From Hominilimicola fabiformis (GTDB lineage Bacteria > Bacillota > Clostridia > UBA1381), in NCBI RefSeq assembly GCF_020687385.1, contig NZ_JAJEQM010000003.1:206885-270884 (forward strand): 64,000 bases of DNA. Reading direction: 5' to 3'. Positions 52,946 to 61,481 of this stretch are shown one piece after another (positions within the stretch are counted from its first letter, which is position 1; every line of letters begins with the position of its first letter). The notes beneath the pieces were generated by a model. It searched no databases and was not told the DNA's origin. It saw only the letters and a program-made list of their open reading frames with translations. The translations under genes were made by a program, and so were the position numbers.

Positions 52946-53033
52946 ATATTATGTTTTACGTCTGACGACAGATAATATAATAGCACATAAAAATGCTTTT
53001 GTCAACACTTTTTTTCAAAAAAATAAAAAATTA

Positions 53034-53063
53034 TTGACAATGATATAATAGTTAATGTATTAT
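53034..53063 (+). promoter_or_regulatory. promoter of the DUF3006-like/YdcF pair
   Basis: TTGACA (53034-53039), 18 bases and TATTAT (53058-53063), 31 bases before the first ATG. Confidence 0.6.
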
Positions 53064-53094
53064 ATGAGTATAAAAGCAAATATGGAGGTCGAAT

Positions 53095-53265
53095 ATGGAA
53101 CCGAAGGATTATATTGTATCAAGAATTGAAGGGGAATATGCGTACCTAAAGCGTACGGATATTGAAAGTGAGGAAGAATTATTCATAGCAATGGCACTGT
53201 TGCCGTTGGGTGTAGACATCGGCACAAAGCTACATTATGAATGTATGGAATATTCAATAATATAA
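53095..53265 (+). CDS. DUF3006-like small protein
   Basis: A 56-residue protein beginning MEPKDYIVSRIEGEYAYLKR and containing LLPLGVDIGTKLHYE. This matches the compact beta-barrel pattern of DUF3006 (V-x-R-[FI]-E-G-x-[YF]-A ... LP-x-G-[VA]-x-x-G). Function unknown. GGAGG lies six bases before the ATG. It is followed after 11 bases by the YdcF-like gene and shares its promoter. Confidence 0.75.
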   Translation: MEPKDYIVSRIEGEYAYLKRTDIESEEELFIAMALLPLGVDIGTKLHYECMEYSII

Positions 53266-53276
53266 GGAGACAGTAT

Positions 53277-53993
53277 ATGCGAGTAATATTATTTATATTG
53301 GGATTGCTTTTTTCGGCGGACGGACTTTATTTTGCGTCAACCACATCAATGGGCGTGGGTGAGGCATTTACCGTTGCGATAGGTATTATGTTTATATTAT
53401 GGAGTACGTTTTACGACGCGTTCAAAACAAAAGGCTTTTTGAAATTTATAAAAGGTTTGTTTACGTTCGGAATGATTGTACTTGTGATTTATTCGGGGAT
53501 TATATGCGTTGTCGGAAAAAGTGACAATGCGACATACAGAGAAGATTATATAATCGTGCTTGGTGCGGGACTGAAAGGCGATACACCGTCTTTGGCACTT
53601 GAAAGACGACTTGAAAAAGCGGCTGAATATATGAACAAAAACGGAAATGCAATAGCAATAGTCAGCGGCGGACAAGGCAAAGGCGAAACAATTTCAGAGG
53701 CACAGGCAATGGAAAACTACCTTTTAAATCACGGAATAAGAGAAGACAGAATTATAAAAGAGGACAACTCCACAAGCACATATGAAAATTTTGAATATTC
53801 AAAGTTGATAATGGACGAGGGACAAGCCGTATTTGTCACAAACGAATTTCACGTTTTGCGTTCGGAATTGATGGCAAAAATAAACGGCATAGACGCAACA
53901 CATATAGGTGCGTCTACACCGATACCGCTTTTGCCTGTATCTTGCGTGCGTGAATTTATTGCACAGATAGCGGCTGTTCGTTATTATTTTTAG
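53277..53993 (+). CDS. YdcF-like (DUF218) membrane protein
   Basis: A 238-residue protein. Three hydrophobic helices (about 2-20, 27-46, 57-80) precede a DUF218 domain: DYIIVLGAGLKGDTPSLALERRLEKA, VSGGQGKGETISEAQAMENYL, and the late FVTNEFHVLRSELMAK. The family includes the SanA/YdcF proteins involved in envelope integrity. The ATG at 53277 has AAGGAGA; a start at 53241 lies in the previous gene. Its 3' end overlaps the convergent queH gene by 38 bases. Confidence 0.88.
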   Translation: MRVILFILGLLFSADGLYFASTTSMGVGEAFTVAIGIMFILWSTFYDAFKTKGFLKFIKGLFTFGMIVLVIYSGIICVVGKSDNATYREDYIIVLGAGLKGDTPSLALERRLEKAAEYMNKNGNAIAIVSGGQGKGETISEAQAMENYLLNHGIREDRIIKEDNSTSTYENFEYSKLIMDEGQAVFVTNEFHVLRSELMAKINGIDATHIGASTPIPLLPVSCVREFIAQIAAVRYYF

Positions 53994-54618
53994 CTTTTTC
54001 ACGTTCTTCGGCTTCAAGCTTTGAATAAATACAACCGCAGTAATTCTGACGATAAAGACCGTATATTTCCGAAAGTTCACAAGAACGCTTATAACCGTTT
54101 TTCTTTTTGAAATCGGAGCATAGATATTTAACGCTGTAGCTTTCTTCAAGTTCAAGACCGATTTGGTTAAGCACCTGAGCATTTTTATGCGGACTGATCG
54201 AAAGCGTGGTAGTGAAGTAATCAAAACCGTCCTTTTGGGCGGTTTTTGCTGTTTCTTCAAGGCGAAGTCGGTAACATTTAAAGCAACGCTCGCCGCCCTC
54301 TTTGAGATTTTCAAGCCCTTTTGCAATCGAATAAAATTTTTCACAGTCATATTTGCCCTCGATAAACTTTACTTTTCTCTTTAAAGGCATTTCATTTATA
54401 AGACGCTTTTGCTCGCTGACACGCTTATAAAATTCTTCTTCGGGTGAAATATTCGGATTGTAATAGAAAATAGTTATATCAAAATATTCCGACAAATATT
54501 CAAGTACATAGCTTGAACAAGGCGCACAACAGCTGTGCAGAAGAAGTGACGGAACGGTATTGTTTTTTTGAATTTCGTCAATCGTTTTGTTTAGAATTAT
54601 TTGATAATTTTCTTTCAT
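53956..54618 (-). CDS. queH: epoxyqueuosine reductase QueH
   Basis: A 220-residue enzyme reducing epoxyqueuosine to queuosine in tRNA, the last step of queuosine synthesis. Signature cysteines: LLHSCCAPCSSYVLEYL (about 27-43), GGERCFKCYRLRLEETA (about 108-124) and NYCGCIYS (about 192-199), binding an Fe-S cluster and a second metal. The ATG is inside the 3' end of the PAP2 gene upstream (41-base overlap), so both are probably co-translated. Confidence 0.95.
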   Translation of the reverse strand: MKENYQIILNKTIDEIQKNNTVPSLLLHSCCAPCSSYVLEYLSEYFDITIFYYNPNISPEEEFYKRVSEQKRLINEMPLKRKVKFIEGKYDCEKFYSIAKGLENLKEGGERCFKCYRLRLEETAKTAQKDGFDYFTTTLSISPHKNAQVLNQIGLELEESYSVKYLCSDFKKKNGYKRSCELSEIYGLYRQNYCGCIYSKLEAEEREKAKNNNEQPLSVQ

Positions 54619-55165
54619 TGATTTTCTCCCATATTTTATTGACTAAGAAGTTTGACACGAACGCGAGCAATATTCCGAACAACGCACCGCAAATAACGTC
54701 GGACGGAAAATGTACATACAGATACAGCCTTGTAAAGCATATCAAAGCAGCAAGAATAATTGCCGGTATGGCTAATTTTTTGCTGTACAGCAAAATAACC
54801 GTTGCGGCGGAAAATGAAGATATTGCGTGACCGGACGGAAACGAAAATCTTCCCGACGGCGCGCCTATCAGCAGATTTTCAACTGTAAGCAACGCTCCTT
54901 CGGTGTTATATGGACGTTCACGTGCAATTACATTTTTAAGCCCCATTGTAGAAAGGAATAATCCCAAAAGCAGTGAAACTATTATTATAATACCTGTTTT
55001 TCGTGATTTTTTGAAACAAAGCATTATAAGTGCAGTTACAGCCCATACAATGCCGCCGCTGCCTAAAAACGTTATAAGTGGCATAATTGTATCAAGAAAC
55101 GGATTGCGTATGCTTTGAATTGCGTTTAAAATATTAAAATCAATCTGCGTTATAAAGTCTGTCAT
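54578..55165 (-). CDS. PAP2-family membrane phosphatase
   Basis: A 195-residue integral membrane protein with about six helices. The three catalytic blocks are present: KNVIARERP (about 77-85), FPSGHAISSF (about 110-119), and RLYLYVHFPSD (about 146-156). Such enzymes remove phosphate from undecaprenyl pyrophosphate or other lipid phosphates in the cell envelope. It precedes queH with overlap; no promoter was pinned down. Confidence 0.92.
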   Translation of the reverse strand: MTDFITQIDFNILNAIQSIRNPFLDTIMPLITFLGSGGIVWAVTALIMLCFKKSRKTGIIIIVSLLLGLFLSTMGLKNVIARERPYNTEGALLTVENLLIGAPSGRFSFPSGHAISSFSAATVILLYSKKLAIPAIILAALICFTRLYLYVHFPSDVICGALFGILLAFVSNFLVNKIWEKINERKLSNNSKQND

Positions 55166-55274
55166 AATTACGTCATTCTTTCGATATGTTAATGTTTATT
55201 TCGTGTCAATAATAACACATTCACAACAAAAAGTAAAGTAAGAACATAAAAACCTCATTACTTTAAAGAGAAAG

Positions 55275-55303
55275 TTGCAAAAGGGAAGAAAGTGTAGTAT
55301 AAT
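55275..55303 (+). promoter_or_regulatory. promoter of murT-gatD
   Basis: TTGCAA (55275-55280), 17 bases, TATAAT (55298-55303), 34 bases before the murT ATG. Confidence 0.78.
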
Positions 55304-55336
55304 CATATATTATATTAGTTGAAAGGAATAACTGTA

Positions 55337-56662
55337 ATGAGAAAACTTCTTGCGATATGGCTCGGAAAAATTCTTACCATAGTCGGAAAAACAGTAGGTA
55401 AAAAATCATCTTCTTCGCCGGGTGCGTATGCACTTAAAATATGTCCCGACCTTGTAAAAGGCTTGGAGAAATGCGTGTCAAATGGTATAATCGTAACTTG
55501 CGGCACAAACGGAAAAACAACGACAAACAATCTTATGGCATCGGCACTTGAGGCAAAGGGATATAAGGTTATTTGCAATAAGCTCGGTGCGAATATGCTT
55601 AGCGGTATTGCAACCACCGTTTTACAGGAAATGAGTATATTCGGCAAATTAAAAGCGGACTATGCGTGTCTTGAAATTGACGAGGCGTACACGCCGATAG
55701 TGTTTGACTATGTAAAGCCCGATGTTATGGTTATAACGAACCTATTCCGTGACCAGCTTGACAGATACGGCGAAATTGACATTACTTCGGATATTATCAA
55801 GCGTGCAATAAAGAAAGTGCCGAATTTAAAACTTGTTTTAAACGGTGACGATCCGCTGTGCGTTCAGTTCGGCAGAGAGGAAAACGTCAAGGCTTATTAT
55901 TACGGAATATCCGAAAAGGTACTTCCGCAGCTTGACGATACAAAGGAAGGGCGTTTCTGTCCTGTATGCGGTGAGGAACAGAAGTACAATTACTATCATT
56001 ACAGTCAGCTCGGCGATTTTTATTGCCCGTCGTGCGGTTTCAAGCGACCTGAGATTGATTTTGAAGTCAAGAATGTATCGCTCGACACACCGATGAAGTT
56101 TACGATAAACAATCAGCCTATGGTGATAAATTACAAAGGTTTTTACAATATATATAACCTTATTGCCGTATACGGTGCACTAAATGTTTTGGGAGAAAAA
56201 ACGGATGATTTCGCAAAACTTTTGACAGGCTACAAACCGCAAATCGGCAGAATGCAGGAATACAAATTCAACAAGCCCGTTATACTAAGTCTTTCAAAAA
56301 ATCCCGCAGGATTTAACCAAGCCATTGCAACGGTAAATACGGACAAGCGTAAGAAAGACGTTATAATCGCAATCAATGACAAGGCTAATGACGGTCGTGA
56401 CGTGTCGTGGCTGTGGGACGTGGACTTTGATAAAATTGCGGACGAAAACCTGAACACGCTTACAACAACAGGTATCAGAGTTTACGATATAAGTCTTAGA
56501 TTTAAGTATTCGGATATAAAGGTTGACCGTATGACGCAGGATATGGCGGACGCAATTACAAAATGTCTTGAAATGGACAGCGAAGTTGTCTATGTACTTG
56601 TGAATTATACCGCACTTTATTCGACAGAGGCGGTACTTAAAAAGCTCGGAGGTGAGGCATAA
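55337..56662 (+). CDS. murT: lipid II isoglutaminyl synthase subunit MurT
   Basis: A 441-residue Mur-ligase-like subunit that, with GatD, amidates the alpha-carboxyl of D-Glu in lipid II. The ATP loop IIVTCGTNGKTTTNN is at about 51-65. The inserted zinc ribbon, with CPVCGEEQKYNYYHYS and a second CPSCG pair, is typical of MurT and absent from MurE. The catalytic Asp region is in VLVNYTALYSTEAVLK. The ATG at 55337 has GAAAGGA; a start at 55319 would add six residues. The stop overlaps the gatD start (TAATG). Confidence 0.97.
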   Translation: MRKLLAIWLGKILTIVGKTVGKKSSSSPGAYALKICPDLVKGLEKCVSNGIIVTCGTNGKTTTNNLMASALEAKGYKVICNKLGANMLSGIATTVLQEMSIFGKLKADYACLEIDEAYTPIVFDYVKPDVMVITNLFRDQLDRYGEIDITSDIIKRAIKKVPNLKLVLNGDDPLCVQFGREENVKAYYYGISEKVLPQLDDTKEGRFCPVCGEEQKYNYYHYSQLGDFYCPSCGFKRPEIDFEVKNVSLDTPMKFTINNQPMVINYKGFYNIYNLIAVYGALNVLGEKTDDFAKLLTGYKPQIGRMQEYKFNKPVILSLSKNPAGFNQAIATVNTDKRKKDVIIAINDKANDGRDVSWLWDVDFDKIADENLNTLTTTGIRVYDISLRFKYSDIKVDRMTQDMADAITKCLEMDSEVVYVLVNYTALYSTEAVLKKLGGEA

Positions 56663-57384
56663 TGAAAATCAAAATACTTCATCTTTATCCCGACCTTTTG
56701 AATTTATACGGTGACAGAGGAAATATCGAATGTATGCGAAAACGACTTATGTGGCGCGGTATTGACGCGGAGGTTGTGACATACACCTGTGAGGACAGCG
56801 GATTTGATTTGTCGGACGTTGATATTGTGTTCATAGGCGGCGGCTCGGACAGAGAACAGAAAATTGTTTGCCACAGACTTTTGGAACACAAGGACGAAAT
56901 AAGAAATTATGTTGAAGATAACGGTGTACTTGTCGCAGTGTGCGGCGGTTATCAGCTTTTGGGTAAGTATTACAAGCTTGAAAACGAAACAATTGAAGGG
57001 CTTGATATACTTAATATTTACACCGAACAAGGCAAAAAACGTCTTATCGGAAATATCGTACTTGAAAATGACTTTCTAAATCAAAAAATTGTCGGTTTTG
57101 AAAATCACGGCGGAAGAACTTACATCGGTAATCACACACCGCTCGGCAGAGTTGTTTATGGTTACGGAAACGATGAAAAATCCGGTGTTGAGGGTGTTGT
57201 GTATAAAAACGTTGTCGCAACATATTTGCACGGACCGCTTTTGCCTAAAAACCCTGCACTTTGCGATTACATTCTGACAAACGCAATAAAGAGAAAAAAT
57301 CCCGACTTCAAAGGTCTTGGCGGCTTGGAGGACACTCTTGAAGATATGGCAAACCAATATATTGTAAATAGGTTTAAAAAGTAA
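56662..57384 (+). CDS. gatD: lipid II isoglutaminyl synthase glutaminase subunit GatD
   Basis: A 240-residue class I glutamine amidotransferase. Nucleophile Cys94 is in LVAVCGGYQLLG; catalytic His190 is in ATYLHGPLLPKNP. It releases ammonia for MurT. Coupled to murT through a one-base overlap with GGAGGTGAG upstream. A hairpin with a T-run (57443-57473) lies after it. Confidence 0.97.
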   Translation: MKIKILHLYPDLLNLYGDRGNIECMRKRLMWRGIDAEVVTYTCEDSGFDLSDVDIVFIGGGSDREQKIVCHRLLEHKDEIRNYVEDNGVLVAVCGGYQLLGKYYKLENETIEGLDILNIYTEQGKKRLIGNIVLENDFLNQKIVGFENHGGRTYIGNHTPLGRVVYGYGNDEKSGVEGVVYKNVVATYLHGPLLPKNPALCDYILTNAIKRKNPDFKGLGGLEDTLEDMANQYIVNRFKK

Positions 57385-57412
57385 ACATTTTTTTAACAAT
57401 GGTGCATATGTA

Positions 57413-57441
57413 TTGACTTTTTTACTGTGCAGTCATAAAAT
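57413..57441 (+). promoter_or_regulatory. promoter of the GH73 gene, overlapping the gatD terminator region
   Basis: TTGACT (57413-57418), 17 bases, TAAAAT (57436-57441). The expected start at about 57448 falls inside the following hairpin. Confidence 0.6.
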
Positions 57442-57442
57442 T

Positions 57443-57473
57443 AAATGGTATTGTAGAAACAATACCATTTTTT
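57443..57473 (+). terminator. 12-bp hairpin with T-run between gatD and the GH73 gene
   Basis: AAATGGTATTGT (57443-57454) pairs with ACAATACCATTT (57459-57470), then T residues to 57473. It ends murT-gatD transcripts; for the promoter at 57413 it would be a partial 5' stem. Confidence 0.8.
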
Positions 57474-57489
57474 AAGGATTGAATTCGGT

Positions 57490-59439
57490 ATGGAAACTAA
57501 ATTAACAAGAAATATACAACCGAATAATAAAAGTCCGTTTTCGTGGCTCAGCAAGATATTTAAAGGTATTAAAACAGGCTGGGATGCGGTAGGCGGAGTG
57601 TTTAAGAAGTTTTGGAAACTTTTGTGCAAGAGCAAAAAGTTTTCAAATTTTGCATACGTTAAATTTCCGAAATTCAGAAAGGACATTTGGGAGTATGCAA
57701 AGGCACACAGGCTGAAGGCATTGATTTCAGTTGCTGTCGGAGTGGCGGTACTCGGTGTGCTTTTGGGCGTTATGATAAAAAATTCCGTAAATTCCGACTA
57801 TCTTCAAGAGGGTGACGATTCTGTCGGATATGCGATGGTTTTGCAGAATTATTACACGTTCGACCACAGCGACAAAACCAATGTTGCGATAAAATTAAGC
57901 TGGGACGACGGTGCTGTTGACCTAAACGGCGGTACGGCAGAGGCAAAAATAAAAGCAAAGGTTTATCCGATAAATTTACCCGATAAAAAAATTACTTGGA
58001 AATCGTCTGATGACAATATCGCAAAGATTGACAGCGGCGGTAATATAACGGCACAAAATCCCGGTAAAGCGACATTGACGGCAATGTTGTACAGTCAAAA
58101 AAAGAGTGCAACCGCCACTTTGTCGGTAAGACAGCCTGTAACGGGTATATTTATGCCGACAAGCACAATAACGCTTTACACAGGCGGTGAGGGCAGACTT
58201 TTACAGACAGAAATATTCCCGAAAAACGCAACGAACCAAAACATAACATGGAAATCTAAAAATACAAAGATTGCACGTGTGGACGAAAACGGCAGAGTAA
58301 AGCCTGTCGGCGTCGGTATGACGGAGATAACGGCAACAACGGAGGACGGAGGCTTTGAGGCGAAGTGCTTTGTAAATGTCGTAAATTCATACGTTGACGT
58401 ACAGACTTTATCCGTAAAAAATACTGACGCAATGACGATAAAAGTCGGCGACAGTGTTAACGCGATAGTAACCGTTTCACCGTCAAACGCACGAAACAAA
58501 ACGCTTAAATGGTCGAGTGACGATACAAAGATAGCGACAGTAAGTCAAGCGGGCAGAATACGCGGTGTCAGCGTTGGTACGGCGAATATAACGGTTGAAA
58601 CGACTAACGGAAAGAAACAGACGTTTACTGTCAACGTAACCGAATCGGACGCAAAAGACCCATTCAATTTGAATGATGAAGTTTCTGATTTGGATACGGA
58701 GGGAACTGTAACATACACGTCATATGACATATCATTCCCACAGATTATAAGAATACAGATGGGCTTGAACCCACCACCGAAAATTTGGAGAAACGGCGGA
58801 ATGTCATATGCGACAGAGTCCGAAACAGCGGAATATATGAATCCGAACAGTTTCTATACGGACGCATATAAATATCAGTTCCTTGACCTTTCAAAGCCGA
58901 ATAATGTCAGCGAAGAAACGCTTAATAATTATCTTGCCGATAAGGGTGTAATGAAAGGAATGGGAGCGGCATTCATTGAGGCGGCTAAAGAATATAACGT
59001 CAGCGAGGTTTACCTTGTTGCACATGCTTGCCTTGAGTCCGGAAACGGTACTTCACAGCTTGCAACAGGTGTTGAGGTCAACGGCACAACCGTTTATAAC
59101 TTGTTCGGTATCGGTGCATATGACGCAAACCCTGTCGGAAACGGTTCACAGAGAGCATACAGTCAAGGCTGGACGAGTGTAGAGGCGGCTATTAAGGGCG
59201 GTGCAAAGTGGATAAGCGAAAACTATGTGAACAGTTCGGATGGCAGACAGAACACACTTTATAAAATGCTTTGGAACCCTGAAAATCCGGGTACTCACCA
59301 ATATGCAACGGATATTGGCTGGGCGGTTAAGCAGGCGGTAAGCATTGAAAAGATATTCTCGTCATTCACAGACGCAACATTATCGTTTGACGTACCTGTT
59401 TACAGCGGACAAATTCCGCCTACTGTAACTATGGACTGA
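57490..59439 (+). CDS. membrane-anchored GH73 glucosaminidase with Big_2 domains
   Basis: A 649-residue peptidoglycan hydrolase. A basic N-terminal cytoplasmic stretch (about 1-75) and one helix (about 78-98) anchor it. Three Big_2 Ig-like domains (about 135-400; ITWKSSDDNIAKID, ITWKSKNTKIARVD, LKWSSDDTKIATVS) act as a spacer, and the C-terminal half is a GH73 domain. There MGAAFIEAAKEYNVSEVYLVAHACLESGNGTS (catalytic Glu in LESGNG), TVYNLFGIGAYD and GAKWISENYV are typical of LytD/AcmA-like enzymes that cut between GlcNAc and MurNAc. It follows murT-gatD, fitting a role in wall growth. A strong terminator follows. Confidence 0.92.
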   Translation: METKLTRNIQPNNKSPFSWLSKIFKGIKTGWDAVGGVFKKFWKLLCKSKKFSNFAYVKFPKFRKDIWEYAKAHRLKALISVAVGVAVLGVLLGVMIKNSVNSDYLQEGDDSVGYAMVLQNYYTFDHSDKTNVAIKLSWDDGAVDLNGGTAEAKIKAKVYPINLPDKKITWKSSDDNIAKIDSGGNITAQNPGKATLTAMLYSQKKSATATLSVRQPVTGIFMPTSTITLYTGGEGRLLQTEIFPKNATNQNITWKSKNTKIARVDENGRVKPVGVGMTEITATTEDGGFEAKCFVNVVNSYVDVQTLSVKNTDAMTIKVGDSVNAIVTVSPSNARNKTLKWSSDDTKIATVSQAGRIRGVSVGTANITVETTNGKKQTFTVNVTESDAKDPFNLNDEVSDLDTEGTVTYTSYDISFPQIIRIQMGLNPPPKIWRNGGMSYATESETAEYMNPNSFYTDAYKYQFLDLSKPNNVSEETLNNYLADKGVMKGMGAAFIEAAKEYNVSEVYLVAHACLESGNGTSQLATGVEVNGTTVYNLFGIGAYDANPVGNGSQRAYSQGWTSVEAAIKGGAKWISENYVNSSDGRQNTLYKMLWNPENPGTHQYATDIGWAVKQAVSIEKIFSSFTDATLSFDVPVYSGQIPPTVTMD

Positions 59440-59440
59440 T

Positions 59441-59482
59441 AAAAAGACAGATGAAATTTAAACCGTTTCATCTGTCTTTTTT
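59441..59482 (+). terminator. terminator of the GH73 gene
   Basis: A 16-bp perfect stem, AAAAAGACAGATGAAA (59441-59456) with TTTCATCTGTCTTTTT (59466-59481), ending in a T-run. Confidence 0.9.
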
Positions 59483-59551
59483 TGTCAGAAAAAATATGTT
59501 TGACAAGTTGAATTTTAGTGTATATATTATATACAGGGAGTTGAAACATGG

Positions 59552-61021
59552 ATGATAAAAAATGATGTTAAAAATATATCAATCAAAAAGGCGGCGTTTA
59601 TCAATGCTGCCGCAAATTACAGTTGTGTTATATTGCAGCTTGGTTTCAGTGCTGTTTTGGCGCGAATACTTTTACCGGAGGATTACGGGGTAATCGGTGT
59701 AATGACCGTTTTTACCACGTTTTTTTCGGTGCTTGCGAATATGGGGATAGGCACTGCCGTTATTCAGAATAAGGAGCTTAGCGACTATGATGTGTCGAAT
59801 ATATTCACTTTTAATTTATATGTTGCGGTAGGGCTTTCAATAATTTTTGCGATTTTTTCTGTGCCGTTGTCTAAATTTTACGGCAACAGCGTGTACATAC
59901 CGATAGGGTGCTTGCTTTCGGTGTCTTTGTTTTTTTCGACAATGAATATGGTGCCGAACGCACTTTTAATGAAAGAAAAAAAGTTCGTGCGTATCGGACT
60001 TCGTATGATTACCACAACTGTTGTAAGCAGCGGTATAGCGATTGTATTGGCAAAACTCGGACTGAAATATTACGCACTTGCCGCACAGTCTATTATACAG
60101 GTTATGGTCAATTTTATATGGAATTACAGCAGTACAAGGATAAAACTTAGAATTAAATGTGATTTCGGCAGTGTGAAGAAGATTTTTTCGTTTTCGTCAT
60201 ATCAGTTTGCGTTTAACGTGTTTAACTACTTTGCAAGAAATGCCGATAATTTGCTTGTGGCGAAGTTTATGGGCGATACACAGCTTGGATATTACGACAA
60301 GGCATATAAACTTGCACTTTATCCCGAACAAAATTTGACGCACGTCATAACACCTGTTATACACCCGATTTTGTCGGAGTATCAGGACGATAAGGCGTAT
60401 ATATATGAGAATTATATGAAGATTGTCAAGATACTTTCATTGCTCGGATTGTTTGTCGGTGCGTATATGTATTTTGCGTCATATGAGATTATCTGTATGA
60501 TGTTCGGTGAGCATTGGGCGGCGGCAATTCCTTGCCTTGCAATGCTTAGTCTTTCGGTTTGGGCACAGGTTGTAAATTCAAGCTCCGGTGCGATATTCCA
60601 AAGCCTTGGCAACACGAAAAATCTTTTTATAACGGGTGTTTTGTCGTCGTCGACTACTCTGATAGGTATTGTACTCGGAATTGTTTTCGGCGATATTGGC
60701 ACAGTCGCAAGAAATGCAATGATTTCATATAATATTAATTTTATGATTTCATATTTTATGCTTATAAAAATGACGTTTGGATTTAGCTTTTTGAAATTTC
60801 TGAAAAGTTTTATTCCGGACGTGTGTATTGCGGTTATGGTTTGCATTGCGGGTTTTTTGACGCGTTACGCTACTATTGATGCAACAAATATCGTCGGTAT
60901 AACAATAAATGCCGTTATTAAATTGGCAATTATGGGCGGTGTGTATGTAATCGGATTGATTTTGTTCAGACAGTATAAATATTTTATTGAGATTATTCAT
61001 ATAAAAAAACACAGAAAATAA
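59552..61021 (+). CDS. oligosaccharide flippase (MOP superfamily, Wzx-like)
   Basis: A 489-residue membrane protein with about 12-14 helices. It starts with the family pattern AAFINAAANYSCVILQLGFSAVLARILLPEDYGVIGVM, and FSSYQFAFNVFNYFARNADNLLVAKFMG and LGYYDKAYKLALYPEQNL in the middle match lipopolysaccharide/exopolysaccharide flippases (polysaccharide synthase 3 group). It moves lipid-linked sugar repeats across the membrane. AGGGAG lies about 11 bases before the chosen ATG at 59552; an ATG four bases upstream opens only a short frame. No glycosyltransferase cluster is adjacent. Confidence 0.9.
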   Translation: MIKNDVKNISIKKAAFINAAANYSCVILQLGFSAVLARILLPEDYGVIGVMTVFTTFFSVLANMGIGTAVIQNKELSDYDVSNIFTFNLYVAVGLSIIFAIFSVPLSKFYGNSVYIPIGCLLSVSLFFSTMNMVPNALLMKEKKFVRIGLRMITTTVVSSGIAIVLAKLGLKYYALAAQSIIQVMVNFIWNYSSTRIKLRIKCDFGSVKKIFSFSSYQFAFNVFNYFARNADNLLVAKFMGDTQLGYYDKAYKLALYPEQNLTHVITPVIHPILSEYQDDKAYIYENYMKIVKILSLLGLFVGAYMYFASYEIICMMFGEHWAAAIPCLAMLSLSVWAQVVNSSSGAIFQSLGNTKNLFITGVLSSSTTLIGIVLGIVFGDIGTVARNAMISYNINFMISYFMLIKMTFGFSFLKFLKSFIPDVCIAVMVCIAGFLTRYATIDATNIVGITINAVIKLAIMGGVYVIGLILFRQYKYFIEIIHIKKHRK

Positions 61022-61046
61022 AAAAAGAGCCTTTGACTCTTTTTTT
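61021..61046 (+). terminator. terminator of the flippase gene
   Basis: AAAAAAGAG and CTCTTTTTT (9 bp) with a 7-base loop directly at the stop codon. Confidence 0.75.
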
Positions 61047-61047
61047 G

Positions 61048-61076
61048 TTGCAGTTGGCAACAAAATGTGCTATACT
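61048..61076 (+). promoter_or_regulatory. promoter of the ACT/CDF pair
   Basis: TTGCAG (61048-61053), 17 bases and TATACT (61071-61076), 29 bases before the ACT gene. Confidence 0.6.
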
Positions 61077-61104
61077 GATTAGAAACAATAATTGAGGGAT
61101 AAAA

Positions 61105-61476
61105 ATGGATATAAAGGTAATAGACAAAGAATTTGCGGTATGCAAGATAAATGATGTTACGGAAGTGAACTTTAATGACGAGTTTTGCTTTGTCGGCAAG
61201 ACTGATGAGGAATTATCGCTTGTATGCTCAAGCGAGTTTGTTCCGAAAAATACGATTGTATGTGACAGCGGTTGGAGAGCGTTCAGAATCGAGGGTATAC
61301 TTGATTTTTCACTCACGGGAATACTTGCGAGAGCTGCGGACATTTTAGCAAATGCAAAAATACCGATTTTTGCGGTATCAACGTACAACACTGATTATAT
61401 ACTTATAAAGAACGAATTTTTTCGAAAGGCACTTGACGTATTGAAAGAGAATAATTATGTTATAAAGGTTGGGTGA
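61105..61476 (+). CDS. ACT-domain protein (tandem CASTOR-like)
   Basis: A 123-residue protein with two ACT-like halves: residues 1-60 (MDIKVIDKEFAVCKINDV) and 61-123, where GILDFSLTGILARAADILANAKIPIFAVSTYNTDYILI shows the amino-acid-binding loop. It probably senses an amino acid, but no partner enzyme is present. GAGGGATAAAA precedes the ATG. The stop is five bases from the next gene. Confidence 0.85.
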   Translation: MDIKVIDKEFAVCKINDVTEVNFNDEFCFVGKTDEELSLVCSSEFVPKNTIVCDSGWRAFRIEGILDFSLTGILARAADILANAKIPIFAVSTYNTDYILIKNEFFRKALDVLKENNYVIKVG

Positions 61477-61481
61477 CATAG

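Noticed and set aside
53956..53993. Overlap of YdcF-like and queH ends as an assembly error
   Set aside because: Both C-termini look complete and convergent 38-base overlaps are common in compact genomes.
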